This document shows, piece by piece, positions 54,163 to 63,924 of a DNA stretch of 64,000 bases; the first letter of the stretch is position 1; every line of letters starts with the position of its first letter. The notes below the pieces were generated by a model. The model did not search any database. It saw only the letters and a list, made by a program, of their open reading frames with translations, and had not been told where the DNA came from. The stretch covers positions 1 to 64,000 of the forward strand of contig NZ_QXFK01000011.1 in assembly GCF_003581645.1 (NCBI RefSeq). The letters are read 5' to 3'. Source of the DNA: Pelagerythrobacter aerophilus. GTDB taxonomy: Bacteria; Pseudomonadota; Alphaproteobacteria; Sphingomonadales; Sphingomonadaceae. Both the position numbers and the translations under genes were made by a program.

Positions 54163-56469
54163 ATGGCCGATCTCGACGCGGCGGTAGAAGACAAGGCGGT
54201 CAGACTTCAGGTCGCGGCGGCTCGGCAAGAGGAAAGTGGGCGGGGAATCGCCCGCCTGCCCCGGTCCGCATTCCAGGCTCTAGGCATCACCGAAGGCGAT
54301 ACCGTGGAAATTCACGGCAAGCGCACGACCGCGGCGATCGCCATGGCCGCATACGACGAGGACCAGTCGCTCGACGTGGTCCGGCTCGACGGGCTCCAGC
54401 GCAACAACGCCGAGTGCGGATCGGGCGAGCACGTGCGCGTGACCGCCGCGGAATCGCGCCCGGCCTCGCGCGTGATCTTCGCCCCCGCGAGCCGCGAGAT
54501 GCGCCTGCAGGGGCCGACGCAGGCGCTGAAGCGCAACTTCTTTCGCAGACCCCTCGTCGCAGGTGATCTGGTGGCCACGACCGGCCAGCAGCCGGTGCAG
54601 AACATGCCGGCCGAGGTCCAGCGCATGTTCAACGCCCCCGCCTACGCGCTCACCCAGATCCGGCTGACGGTCGTCTCGACCGCGCCCAAGGGCATCGTGC
54701 ACATCGACGAGAACACCGAAGTGGAGCTGCGCGCCGAGTTCGAGGAGGCGCCGACCGGCCGCGCGGTGGTCAACTACGACGACGTCGGCGGCATGGACGA
54801 CACCATCCAGCAGCTCCGCGAAATGGTCGAGCTGCCGCTGCGCTATCCCGAGCTGTTCACGCGCCTGGGCGTCGATCCGCCCAAGGGCGTGCTCCTCCAC
54901 GGCCCGCCGGGCACCGGCAAGACCCGTCTGGCGCAGGCGGTCGCGAACGAGAGCGACGCGCAGTTCTTCACCATCAACGGGCCCGAGATCATGGGCTCCG
55001 GCTATGGCGAAAGCGAGAAGCGTCTGCGTGAGGTGTTCGAGGAAGCGACCAAGCACGCGCCGGCGATCATCTTCATCGACGAGATCGATTCGATCGCGCC
55101 CAAGCGCGCGCAAGTTACCGGCGAGGCGGAGAAGCGCCTCGTCGCGCAGCTCCTGACGCTGATGGACGGGCTCGAGGCACGCTCCAATCTCGTGGTCATC
55201 GCGGCGACCAACCGGCCCGACGCGATCGACGAGGCCTTGCGCCGGCCGGGCCGCTTCGACCGCGAGATCGTCATCGGCGTCCCCGACGAGAAAGGGCGGC
55301 GCGAGATCCTATCCATTCACACCCGCGGCATGCCGCTGGGTGACCGGGTCGATCTGGACGAGCTGGCCCGCGTCACCCACGGCTTCGTCGGTGCGGATAT
55401 CGCCGCGCTCGCACGCGAAGCGGCGATCGACGCGGTGCGGCGGATCATGCCCAAGCTCAACCTCGACGAGCGAACCATCCCGGCCGAAGTGCTCGACGAA
55501 CTGTCGGTGACGCGCGAGGATTTCCTGTCGTCGCTCAAGCGCGTGCAGCCTTCCGCCATGCGCGAGGTCATGGTCCAGATGCCGCGGGTCGGCTGGGACG
55601 ACATCGGCGGTGTCGACGACGCGATCGACATGCTGAAGGAAGGGATCGAGCTGCCGCTCAAGAATCCCGAGGCCTTCCGCCGGCTGGGCATTCGTTCGGC
55701 CAAGGGGTTCCTGCTCTACGGCCCGCCAGGGACCGGCAAGACTCTGCTGGCCAAGGCCGTGGCCAAGGAGGCCGAGGCGAACTTCATCTCGATGAAGAGC
55801 TCCGACCTCCTTTCCAAGTGGTACGGCGAGAGCGAGCAGCAGATCGCGCGGATGTTCGCGCGCGCCCGCGCCGTGGCGCCCTGCGTGATCTTCATCGACG
55901 AGATCGACAGCCTCGTGCCGGCGCGCGGTTCGGGGCAGGGCGAGCCGCAGGTCACGGGCCGGGTCGTGAACACGATCCTGGCCGAGATGGACGGGCTGGA
56001 GGAACTGCAGTCGGTCGTGGTCATCGGGGCGACCAATCGCCCGACGCTGGTCGATCCTGCACTGCTGCGCCCCGGGAGGTTCGACGAGCTCGTCTACGTC
56101 GGTACGCCGGACGAGAAGGGGCGCGCGCAGATCCTCGGCATCCACACGGCCGACATGCCGCTGGCGGCGGACGTCGATCTCGCCGGCCTGGCCGCCGAGA
56201 CCAACCGCTTCACCGGTGCCGATCTGGAAGACGTCGTGCGCCGTGCCGGCCTCAACGCGCTGCGCCGCGTGGGCGGGAGCGTGGAGCAGGTCTCGGGAGC
56301 GGACTTCGCCGAAGCGCTCAAGGATTCGCGTGCAACCGTCACCGAGGCGATGGAGGCCGAGTACCGGAAGATGCGCGGCGAACTGAAGAAGCGCGCGGCC
56401 GAAGCGATGCCGATCGGCTTCATCAGCGAAGGCATGGTCGAATCCACGCGGGAACGGAAACACGGGTAA
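54163..56469 (+). CDS. CDC48/p97-type AAA ATPase
   Basis: A 768-residue protein with the Cdc48 layout. The N-domain (RLQVAAARQEESGRGIARL; VEIHGKRTTAAI) is followed by D1 with Walker A HGPPGTGKTRLAQ and Walker B IIFIDEIDSIAPKR, and D2 with YGPPGTGKTLLAK and VIFIDEIDSLVPARG. Both have Arg-finger and sensor sequences intact (ATNRPDAIDEALRRPGRFD; ATNRPTLVDPALLRPGRFD). These unfoldases are typical of archaea and eukaryotes but occur in some bacteria. The gene is monocistronic and the substrates unknown. Confidence 0.94.
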   Translation: MADLDAAVEDKAVRLQVAAARQEESGRGIARLPRSAFQALGITEGDTVEIHGKRTTAAIAMAAYDEDQSLDVVRLDGLQRNNAECGSGEHVRVTAAESRPASRVIFAPASREMRLQGPTQALKRNFFRRPLVAGDLVATTGQQPVQNMPAEVQRMFNAPAYALTQIRLTVVSTAPKGIVHIDENTEVELRAEFEEAPTGRAVVNYDDVGGMDDTIQQLREMVELPLRYPELFTRLGVDPPKGVLLHGPPGTGKTRLAQAVANESDAQFFTINGPEIMGSGYGESEKRLREVFEEATKHAPAIIFIDEIDSIAPKRAQVTGEAEKRLVAQLLTLMDGLEARSNLVVIAATNRPDAIDEALRRPGRFDREIVIGVPDEKGRREILSIHTRGMPLGDRVDLDELARVTHGFVGADIAALAREAAIDAVRRIMPKLNLDERTIPAEVLDELSVTREDFLSSLKRVQPSAMREVMVQMPRVGWDDIGGVDDAIDMLKEGIELPLKNPEAFRRLGIRSAKGFLLYGPPGTGKTLLAKAVAKEAEANFISMKSSDLLSKWYGESEQQIARMFARARAVAPCVIFIDEIDSLVPARGSGQGEPQVTGRVVNTILAEMDGLEELQSVVVIGATNRPTLVDPALLRPGRFDELVYVGTPDEKGRAQILGIHTADMPLAADVDLAGLAAETNRFTGADLEDVVRRAGLNALRRVGGSVEQVSGADFAEALKDSRATVTEAMEAEYRKMRGELKKRAAEAMPIGFISEGMVESTRERKHG

Positions 56470-56472
56470 TCT

Positions 56473-56506
56473 GAAACGCCTCTCCTCTCAGGAGGAGCGG
56501 CGCTTC
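56473..56506. terminator. Hairpin between convergent genes
   Basis: A long stem (15 of 17 pairs, four-base loop) just after the Cdc48-type gene and at the end of the convergent channel gene. There is no T run, so termination activity is uncertain. Confidence 0.4.
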
Positions 56507-57587
56507 AGGCTTTCGCTTTCACTGCCGCGTTCGCATCGTCGACACCCAGCCGATGGCGGATCAGCGCGTCCGGCATATTCACCCGCAGCCACGCGAGCAT
56601 GTGCTCGCGGACCGCGCAGCGAAGCGTCCACAGGTCGCCGATCGTGGCTGCGCTGACCGCGATCCGCAACTCGACGCTTTCGGGATAGGCCTCGGTCATC
56701 AGCAGCTGTGCCGTGCGCCCGTCCCATTCCTCGCGCGTGGCGACGAAACGTTCGAACTCCGTGCGGATCGGCGCGATCTCGGTTGCCGGGTCGAGGTGGA
56801 GGAAGACCGGCCCCGTCAGCCGCTCGCTCTCGCGCGACCAGTTCTCGAAGCTTTTCTCGAGGAACGCGCTGGTCGGCACAACGATCGCGCGCTCGTCCCA
56901 GGTGCGCACGATCACGAAGCTCATGCGGATTTCCTCGACCCGGCCGGAGAAGCCCTCGATCACCACCAGGTCGCCGATGCGCAGCGGTTCGGTGAGCGCC
57001 ATCTGCAGGCCCGCGATCAGTGATTTGAGCGCCGGTTGCGCCGCCGCACCGACGGCCAGCGCCGCAAGCCCGGCCGAGGCCATCAGCGTCACCCCCACGT
57101 CGCGCACGCCGGGAATCGCCAGCAGCATCATCGCCACGGTCAGCAGGACGATCAGGAATGCGGCGGTGCGCGAAAGGATCGCCACGCGCGTGCGGCGACT
57201 GCGGGCGGTAATGGGATCCGCGGAAAGCTCGCTGCGCATCTGCAGCGCGGCCGCGAAGGAGCGCACCAGTGCGAGGGCGACCCAGCCCACCATGGCTGGC
57301 ACGAGGAATGGCGCCAGCCAGCGCCAGACGGCCTGGATATTGGGATTGGTCTGCGCCACCGCAGCGATCGCGATCGCCACGACCGACCAGCGGATCGGTG
57401 TTGCGAGCCGGGCGAAGACGAGTTCGTCGACCTCCGATTGCGAGCTCCGGGCCACGCGGAGCAGCAATCCGAACACGACGCGATGGATCACGAAGGCGGC
57501 CGCGATCGCTATCCCGACTGCGATGGCGGCCACCGCCACCTCGCCCCAGACGATGGTCCAGTTCCGCGGATCGTAACGCTCGAGCAT
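56505..57587 (-). CDS. MscS-family mechanosensitive channel
   Basis: A 360-residue protein with about four helices (near 15-37, 55-72, 85-105 and 130-150). The MscS pore helix (VGVTLMASAGLAALAVGAAAQP) is followed by the beta domain (IGDLVVIEGFSGRVEEIRMSF, then VVPTSAFLEKSFENWSRES) and a C-terminal alpha/beta region. It would protect against osmotic downshock. It has no BON domain, unlike the channel at 41772. Confidence 0.9.
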   Translation of the reverse strand: MLERYDPRNWTIVWGEVAVAAIAVGIAIAAAFVIHRVVFGLLLRVARSSQSEVDELVFARLATPIRWSVVAIAIAAVAQTNPNIQAVWRWLAPFLVPAMVGWVALALVRSFAAALQMRSELSADPITARSRRTRVAILSRTAAFLIVLLTVAMMLLAIPGVRDVGVTLMASAGLAALAVGAAAQPALKSLIAGLQMALTEPLRIGDLVVIEGFSGRVEEIRMSFVIVRTWDERAIVVPTSAFLEKSFENWSRESERLTGPVFLHLDPATEIAPIRTEFERFVATREEWDGRTAQLLMTEAYPESVELRIAVSAATIGDLWTLRCAVREHMLAWLRVNMPDALIRHRLGVDDANAAVKAKA

Positions 57588-57634
57588 CCCACACGAGCTA
57601 CGGCGTCAGCGGGTCACTGGCAAGCCGGTGACGA

Positions 57635-58855
57635 TCACCGGACGCGGGGGATGGTGATCGTGACTTTGACGCCGTCCTTGCCGAACTGGCGGTCGATCTC
57701 GCCGCGGAGCTGACGCGCCGCGCTGGTCATCAGGAGGCTGCCAAAGCCCTTGTGCTCCGGGTCCTTGCCCTCGGCGTCGCCATGCTCATGCCAGTCGATG
57801 ACGATCGATCCATCCGCCTCGCGCCAGCGCACTTCGAGCAGGTCGCCCTTGCTCCACGCGCCGTACTTGACCGCATTGGTGGTCAACTCGTGGAGCACCA
57901 GGCCCAGCGGCGTGACCTGCTTGGCCGGCAGCTCGAGTTCGGGCCCGTCGATCTCGGCGGGAAGTTTCTCCGAGCGGTAGGGTGCCAGCGTCGTCTCGAT
58001 CAATGCACGCAGCGAGGCGACCGGGCGCTCGAGCGTCCCCTGCGTCACCTCATGCGCGGTCAGCAGGGCGTGGATGCGGTCGGAAATGCGCTCGATCACA
58101 GGCTTCGCTTCGGGGGTATCCTTGGCGCTCATCCGCACGATCGCCAGGATCACCGCGAACAGGTTCTTGACCCGGTGGTTGAGCTCGCGGGCGAGCAGAT
58201 CGGCGCGGTCACGAGCTTCGCCCAGCGCGGCCGCCTGTGCTGCCTCCGCCTCCGCACGCGCAGCGCGGGTGACGAGGACATAGCCGAGCGCCAGTGCGAC
58301 CAGCAGCATCAGCAGGACCGCGCCGAGCAGCGGAAGCACGCGGCCTTCCGCGCGCGCGGTCTCGCTCGCAGCGCGGATCAGGACGCGGTTCTCGATCTGC
58401 TCCATCTCGCGCGCCGCCCGGCGCAGGCGGGCCATGACTTCCGCCCCCCGGTCGTCGAGGATACCGCGGCGCGCCTCGATCACCCGGCGCTGTTCGATCA
58501 GTTCGACTGTCTCCGCCATCTCCGCGAACTTCGATTCGGTCAGGCTCTCGATCTCGTCCAGCAGTTCGAGCTGCCGGGCGGTCGCATCGGGGCCGACCAG
58601 AGCGCGCAGCCGGTCGAGCGTCGGCCCATATTGCTCGCGGCCGACCAGGTAGGATTCCAGATAGCGCCGGTCGAGCGTCAGCAGGTAGCCGCGCTGACCC
58701 GTCTCCGCATTGAGCGCGGCGCGGTTGATGTTGCGCAGCTCCATCAGGATCTCGCTCGTCCGCTGCACCTGCTTGCGCTCGGCGCGTTCGGCCTCGATCG
58801 TCTGGAAGACCAGGAACAGGCCGGCGAACAGCGCGAAGGCGATCAGCCCCAGCAC
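57635..58855 (-). CDS. Sensor histidine kinase, CHASE3 plus HWE/HisKA_2 type
   Basis: A membrane helix at the start (VLGLIAFALFAGLFLVFQ) is followed by a periplasmic CHASE3-like domain (NAETGQRGYLLTLDRRYLESYL), a second helix, then the kinase. Phospho-acceptor region RELNHRVKNLFAVILAIVRMS and ATPase segments VLHELTTNAVKYGAW and GFGSLLMTSAARQL identify HisKA_2/HWE kinases, often tied to light or general stress. The start is uncertain: GTG 58855 is used (406 residues), but the frame stays open to the overlapping polA stop. No response regulator is adjacent. Confidence 0.85.
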   Translation of the reverse strand: MLGLIAFALFAGLFLVFQTIEAERAERKQVQRTSEILMELRNINRAALNAETGQRGYLLTLDRRYLESYLVGREQYGPTLDRLRALVGPDATARQLELLDEIESLTESKFAEMAETVELIEQRRVIEARRGILDDRGAEVMARLRRAAREMEQIENRVLIRAASETARAEGRVLPLLGAVLLMLLVALALGYVLVTRAARAEAEAAQAAALGEARDRADLLARELNHRVKNLFAVILAIVRMSAKDTPEAKPVIERISDRIHALLTAHEVTQGTLERPVASLRALIETTLAPYRSEKLPAEIDGPELELPAKQVTPLGLVLHELTTNAVKYGAWSKGDLLEVRWREADGSIVIDWHEHGDAEGKDPEHKGFGSLLMTSAARQLRGEIDRQFGKDGVKVTITIPRVR

Positions 58856-58908
58856 CGCCAGATTGCCGACATGGCGCCGATGAAGACGCGGGCGGAGGCG
58901 CGGGCGGA

Positions 58909-61767
58909 TCAGTGTGCCAATCCCCAGCTTGCGCCCGTGCCGATCTCGATACCGAGCGGCACGGCGAGCGACACGGCCGGCGTGGCCGCTTCGGCCATGA
59001 CACGCTCGATTACGGGCGACGCTTCGGCCACGTCGCTCGCGGGCAGCTCGAACACCAGTTCGTCGTGCACCTGCAGCAGCATCCGCACATGGCCGAGCCC
59101 GGCGGTTTCGAGCGCCGGCATCATCCGCGCCATGGCGCGCTTGATGATATCGGCGCTGGTTCCCTGGATCGGCGCGTTGATCGCCGCCCGCTCGCTGCCC
59201 TGGCGTTCGGTCTGGTTCTTCGAGCCGATCCGCGGGAACCAGGTCTTGCGGCCGAACAGCGTCTCCGAATAGCCGCACTCGCGCACGGTCTCGAGCGTTT
59301 CCATGATGTAGCGCTGGATGCCGGGGAAGCGTTTGAAATAGGTGTCGATCATCGCCTGCGCCTCGTCGGCTTCGACCTTCAGCCGGGCGGCGAGACCCCA
59401 TCGGCTGATGCCGTAGAGGATGGCGAAGTTGATCGTCTTGGCCCGGGCGCGGGTGTCGCGGGTGACTTCGCCGAACATCTCGGCGGCGGTGCGGGCGTGA
59501 ATGTCCTCCCCGTTCGCGAAGGCTTGCTTCAGTTCGGGCACGTTGGCCATGTGCGCGGCGAGGCGCAGTTCGATCTGCGAATAGTCGGCCGCGAGCAGCA
59601 CGTTGCCCTCTTCGGCCACGAAGGCCTCGCGGATCTGGCGGCCGATCTCGGTGCGGATCGGAATGTTCTGCAGGTTGGGATCGGTCGAGGACAGCCGCCC
59701 GGTCTGTGCGCCGACGAGGCTGTAGCTGGTGTGCACGCGGCCCGTGTCGGGGTGGATGGCGGCCTGCAGCGCATCGGTGTAGGTCGACTTCAGCTTGGTG
59801 AGCTGACGCCATTCGAGGACCTTGTCGGCGATCTCCGCGCCCTGCGCCGACAGCCGTTCGAGGATCGCCTGATCGGTCGAGTACTGCCCGCTCTTGCCCT
59901 TGCGGCCGCCCTTGTAGCCCATCTTGTCGAACAGCACGTCGCCGAGCTGCTTGGGGCTGCCGATGGTGAAGGGCGCACCCGCGATCGCGTGGATCTCGGC
60001 CTCGAGCCGGCCCGTTTCGGCTGCGAATTCCTCCGACAGCTTGGCAAGCTGCCCGCGATCGACCTTGATCCCGTACCGTTCCATCTGTGCCACGACTGGG
60101 ATCAGCGGGCGGTCGACCCGCTGGTAGATCCGCGTACCGCCTTCGGTGGCGAGGCGCGGCTTGAGATTCGCGTAGAGGCGCCAGGTCACGTCGGCGTCCT
60201 CGGCGGCATATTCGGTCGCCCGGTCGAGCGGCACTTCGCCGAAGGGAATCGCCTTCTTGCCGCTGCCGCAGATGTCCTTGAACGTCAGCGTCGTGTGCCC
60301 GAGGTGACGCTGCGCCAGCTCGTCCATCCCGTGGCCGCCGCCGATCCCGTCGAGGCTGCGCCCGGCGTCGAGCGTGAAGGACACGATCATCGTATCGTCG
60401 ACCGGCGCCATCGCGATGTCGTGCCGCGCGAGGACGTTGATGTCGTACTTCACGTTCTGCCCGACCTTCAGGACCGCGTCGCTTTCGAGCAGCGGGCGCA
60501 GCATGGTCAGCGCGGTCTCGCGCGCGACCTGTTCGGGCCGCTCGGCGAACATGTCGCTGCCGCCGTGGGCGAGCGGGATATAGCAGGCATCGTTCGGGCC
60601 CAGCGCGAGGCTGATCCCGGCGAGATCGGCACGCATCGCATCGAGCGCGCTCGTCTCCGTGTCGATTGCGACCAGCCCGGCGGCGAAGGCGCGCTCGATC
60701 CAGTGATCGAGGCGCTCGACCGTCTGCACGCATTCGTAGGTGCTGCGGTCGATCTCGGGCATCTGCGGCAGCGCCTGGCGGTTGCCGTCCGGGCTCGCTG
60801 CGGCGCCCTTGTTGACCGGTTTTGCCGGGTTGAGGTTGGTCGGGCGATCGGGGCTGCCGTTTCCGCCGTCCAGCCGGCGCAGCAGGCTAGTGAAGCCGTG
60901 CTTCTCGAGGAAGGCTGCGAGGGGATCGCGCGGGACGGTCGTGAGTTTGAAGTCGTCGAGCGGCATCGGCAGGTCGCAGTCTTCCTTGAGCTGCACGAGC
61001 ACGCGGCTGAGCTCGGCCATCGCGCGGCCTTCGATCAACCGTTCCTGCAGCTTGGATTTCTTCATCGCCGGCGCGGCATCGAGCGCGGCGGTGAGGCTGC
61101 CGTGCTCGACGATCAGCTTGGAGGCGGTCTTGGGTCCGACGCCGAAGATGCCGGGCACGTTGTCGACCGAATCGCCCATCAGCGCGAGCACGTCGCCGAC
61201 CAGCTCGGGCGGGACACCGAACTTCTCGACCACTTCATCGGGCCCGATGCGCTGGTTCTTCATCGTGTCGAGCATGTCGATGCAGCCGCCTTCGGGCACG
61301 CCCTCGGCAGGCTCGGCGCACTTGCCGACGAGCTGCATCAGGTCCTTGTCGGACGAGACAATGGTTACGTCCCACCCCTGGCGGGTGGCCTCGCGCGCAT
61401 AGGAGGCGATCAGGTCGTCCGCCTCCAGCCCGTCCTCCTCGATGCAGGGCAGGCTGAACGCCCGGGTGGCGTCGCGAATCAGTGGGAACTGCGGGACCAG
61501 GTCCTCCGGCGGAGGGGGGCGGTTTGCCTTGTACTGATCGTAGATCTCGTTGCGGAAGCTGGTGGACCCCTTGTCGAGGATCACCGCGAGGTGCGTCGGG
61601 CCGTCGGCCTTGTCGAGATCGTCCGCCAGCTTCCACAGCATCGTGGTGTAGCCGTAGACCGCGCCCACGGGCGTGCCCTGCGGGTCGGTCAGCGGCGGAA
61701 GCCGGTGATAGGCGCGGAAGATATAGGCCGAACCGTCGACCAGGTAGAGATGCTGTTTGTCTGCCAT
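58909..61767 (-). CDS. polA: DNA polymerase I
   Basis: A 952-residue replication/repair polymerase starting MADKQHLYLVDGSAY. The 5'-3' exonuclease domain (residues 1 to about 290) includes DDLIASYAREA and GDSVDNVPGIFGVGPKTA. The 3'-5' proofreading domain keeps its DxE motif (LVAIDTETSALDAMRADL). The polymerase has motif A AADYSQIELRLAAH, motif B RAKTINFAILYGIS and motif C LLQVHDELVFELP. All three activities look intact. Confidence 0.97.
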   Translation of the reverse strand: MADKQHLYLVDGSAYIFRAYHRLPPLTDPQGTPVGAVYGYTTMLWKLADDLDKADGPTHLAVILDKGSTSFRNEIYDQYKANRPPPPEDLVPQFPLIRDATRAFSLPCIEEDGLEADDLIASYAREATRQGWDVTIVSSDKDLMQLVGKCAEPAEGVPEGGCIDMLDTMKNQRIGPDEVVEKFGVPPELVGDVLALMGDSVDNVPGIFGVGPKTASKLIVEHGSLTAALDAAPAMKKSKLQERLIEGRAMAELSRVLVQLKEDCDLPMPLDDFKLTTVPRDPLAAFLEKHGFTSLLRRLDGGNGSPDRPTNLNPAKPVNKGAAASPDGNRQALPQMPEIDRSTYECVQTVERLDHWIERAFAAGLVAIDTETSALDAMRADLAGISLALGPNDACYIPLAHGGSDMFAERPEQVARETALTMLRPLLESDAVLKVGQNVKYDINVLARHDIAMAPVDDTMIVSFTLDAGRSLDGIGGGHGMDELAQRHLGHTTLTFKDICGSGKKAIPFGEVPLDRATEYAAEDADVTWRLYANLKPRLATEGGTRIYQRVDRPLIPVVAQMERYGIKVDRGQLAKLSEEFAAETGRLEAEIHAIAGAPFTIGSPKQLGDVLFDKMGYKGGRKGKSGQYSTDQAILERLSAQGAEIADKVLEWRQLTKLKSTYTDALQAAIHPDTGRVHTSYSLVGAQTGRLSSTDPNLQNIPIRTEIGRQIREAFVAEEGNVLLAADYSQIELRLAAHMANVPELKQAFANGEDIHARTAAEMFGEVTRDTRARAKTINFAILYGISRWGLAARLKVEADEAQAMIDTYFKRFPGIQRYIMETLETVRECGYSETLFGRKTWFPRIGSKNQTERQGSERAAINAPIQGTSADIIKRAMARMMPALETAGLGHVRMLLQVHDELVFELPASDVAEASPVIERVMAEAATPAVSLAVPLGIEIGTGASWGLAH

Positions 61768-61985
61768 CGAAGGCGTGGTAGCAGCGCAAATTCCGCTGGT
61801 CAGCCGCTTTCGTTCGCCCGGCGCGCGCACCGCAATTGCGGCGCAAAAGTGTCAAACCGCTTGCAAGGCCACAAAATCGCCATTATTGCGGCGGGCTGAA
61901 GTCTGCATGCTTGTGGGCTTCGCGTCGCGGCCTCTCAATAGCGAAGTCCGCGATGAAACCACTCGCTGTTCAAGGAAACTGAAAT

Positions 61986-62270
61986 ATGCGCAAGATCGTT
62001 CTCGCCGCCGCCGCTGCCGGCGCCGCTCTGACCCTCGCCGCTTGCTCGGAAGGCACCCAGGACGCTGCTGAGCAGACCGTCGACAGCGCCGCTGCCGACG
62101 CCGAAGCCAATGCCGATGCGGCTGGTGCGGCCGTCGAAGGCGCCGCCACCGACGCCGGTGCCGCTGTCGAAGGCGCGACCGAAGACGCCGCTGCCGCTGC
62201 CGACGAAGCTGCCGCTGCTGCGGAAGCCGAAGTGCAGGACGAGACGACCACCGAAGCTCAGGCTGACTGA
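61986..62270 (+). CDS. Small Ala-rich lipoprotein
   Basis: A 94-residue protein with lipoprotein signal (KIVLAAAAAGAALTLAACSEG, lipobox LAAC, lipidated Cys near 20). The mature part is acidic and repetitive (AVEGAATDAGAAVEGATED), likely helical, and probably anchored to a membrane. A strong terminator follows within 30 bp. Function unknown. Confidence 0.8.
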   Translation: MRKIVLAAAAAGAALTLAACSEGTQDAAEQTVDSAAADAEANADAAGAAVEGAATDAGAAVEGATEDAAAAADEAAAAAEAEVQDETTTEAQAD

Positions 62271-62299
62271 TCTTCGCTTTCGTCTAGCGAAAAAGGGAA

Positions 62300-62332
62300 G
62301 GGCGGTGCCGCGAGGCGCCGCCCTTTTCTTTT
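62300..62332 (+). terminator. Rho-independent terminator of the small lipoprotein gene
   Basis: GGGCGGTGCC and GGCGCCGCCC pair (one G-T wobble) around GCGA, followed by a T-rich run (TTTTCTTTT). It lies 30 bp after the lipoprotein stop. Confidence 0.85.
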
Positions 62333-62384
62333 GGCCTTCGACCGATGCGAAACCGACACCCGCAGCGGGCCTCGGGTGCGCCGC

Positions 62385-62681
62385 TCAATCGGCGTCGCCG
62401 TCCCGCTCGCTACGCCTCGACGTGGCGCTGGTCACGTCCTGATCGTGCCCGCTCTTGTTGCTGAAGAAAGCCAGCGCGAACAGGCCGCAGCCGAGAAGCA
62501 CCGAGATGAACACGCCGAGGATGGTGGCCGCCACCGCGTGTACGCTCCACACACCGACGACATAGAGATAGACCAGCGCGGCGGCGACCATCAGGACTCC
62601 TGCCAGCGCGATCCATTTGACCATGCGCCGAAACTCACGCTCGGCCTGCTGTCTGGATGTTACCATGTCGGGCCAAGCCAT
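62385..62681 (-). CDS. Small two-helix membrane protein, function unknown
   Basis: A 98-residue protein with two helices (MVKWIALAGVLMVAAALVYLYV near 20-41 and VAATILGVFISVLLGCGLFALAFF near 50-73) and a charged C-terminus. It may start at residue 6 (MVTSRQQAEREF) instead. Conserved in relatives as I recall; no role known. Confidence 0.7.
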   Translation of the reverse strand: MAWPDMVTSRQQAEREFRRMVKWIALAGVLMVAAALVYLYVVGVWSVHAVAATILGVFISVLLGCGLFALAFFSNKSGHDQDVTSATSRRSERDGDAD

Positions 62682-62759
62682 AGGCTAAAGCTTGGAGCCC
62701 GAACAGGACAAAACCCGCTTCCGCCTACGGCTGACCGGATCGCCCCGGCGCCTGCGAAA

Positions 62760-63794
62760 TCAGGGAAGCCGCGCCTCCGCCTGTGCGTAGGTCGCTTCGG
62801 CCCAGGTAACACCCTGGGGATTGTCGTATCCCGAATAGACCGCGCGAGCGATCTGCGCGATCTTGTGCTCCCGCGCCAGCCGCGCACCCTGCCCGGTGAC
62901 GTAGATGGCCACGGCAAAGGCCTTCCCGTCGGGCGTGTGCACGATGCCGATGTCGCTCGACGTATTGTTGAGCGATCCGGTCTTGTGCGCCACGGATGCG
63001 CCAGCGGGCAGCAGGGCGGGGATCCGCCGCTTGCCGGTGATGCACCGCTCCATCGCGCCGAGAATGACCTGGCGGCTGCTCTTGGAAAGCCAGCGCCCTT
63101 GGTAGAGGCCGGCGAGCAGCTCGGTCATCGCACGCGGGGTTGCGCTGTCGCGCAGATCGACAGCCCTCGCGGGATCGATCTCCCCGTCATCGCGCACGAG
63201 CGTGGCGATGTCGCGGGTGAGTTGAAATTCCTCGATTCCCGCGCGGCGCATCCAGTCGTTCACCGCACCCGGTCCGCCGACTGCAGCGAGCAGTGCATCG
63301 GTCGCCGAATTGCTCGAGCGGGTGATCATCAATTCGATAAGCTGGCTTGCCGGCAGGTGCTTGCCGCGCCGGACCGGCGCCTTGACGGTGGAGAACGGTT
63401 CGGAGCGTACCGGGATGAGCAGCGGAAATTCGCTCGACAGGCTCCAGCGCCCCTGCTCGACCCCTTCCATGTAGGTCGCGGCAATGGCGATCTTGCTGGT
63501 GCTTGCCATCGGGAAGCGCTGGTCGCCCAGGACCGAGAACTCCTGACCCGTGGCAAGGTCGAGCACGGCCACTCCGATGCGGCCATTGGCCCCGTCGGCC
63601 AACCGCACGATCTGCCGTTCGAATCCCGTCTCGTAGACCGCCTCGAACGTGCGCGGGGTACGCGCCTCGGTGCCGAGGACGTTGTCGAACACCGCCTCAT
63701 AGTTGGTGGTCTGCGCCTGGACCGGTTGTGCCACGGCGAGGCCGAGCGCGAACGCCCCCGCCAGTCCCCTCATGAATCGCGATCCCAAAGCCAT
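62760..63794 (-). CDS. Class A beta-lactamase-like serine hydrolase
   Basis: A 344-residue exported protein with signal peptide ending PVQAQ near residue 28; a start seven codons later is possible. SxxK is Ser98/Lys101 (MASTSK), and the KTG motif is AHKTGSL. The second motif is SSN, not the usual SDN, and the omega loop (DGEIDPARAVDLRDSATP) is two residues shorter than usual and lacks the ExxLN pattern. It may be a divergent lactamase with altered substrate range or a PBP-like hydrolase. Confidence 0.85.
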   Translation of the reverse strand: MALGSRFMRGLAGAFALGLAVAQPVQAQTTNYEAVFDNVLGTEARTPRTFEAVYETGFERQIVRLADGANGRIGVAVLDLATGQEFSVLGDQRFPMASTSKIAIAATYMEGVEQGRWSLSSEFPLLIPVRSEPFSTVKAPVRRGKHLPASQLIELMITRSSNSATDALLAAVGGPGAVNDWMRRAGIEEFQLTRDIATLVRDDGEIDPARAVDLRDSATPRAMTELLAGLYQGRWLSKSSRQVILGAMERCITGKRRIPALLPAGASVAHKTGSLNNTSSDIGIVHTPDGKAFAVAIYVTGQGARLAREHKIAQIARAVYSGYDNPQGVTWAEATYAQAEARLP

Positions 63795-63924
63795 GTCGGC
63801 TGTCGTAACCCTCCCATGGTTAGCAACAACTTAACGGGCCTGGATTCCTTCCGGCAAGCGATTGGGCGACGAGAGGTGGCTGGGCAGCGACGAGACTCGC
63901 GTAAAGAGTCCCGGGTGAATGAGG

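Noticed and set aside
58909-60733. Upstream extension of the histidine-kinase frame through the polA region
   Set aside because: The real kinase starts near 58,855-58,911; the rest is polA read in another frame.
58912-61899. A 995-residue plus-strand open frame opposite polA
   Set aside because: Antisense frame kept open by GC-rich codons; polA is unambiguous on the other strand and the antisense product has no known motif.
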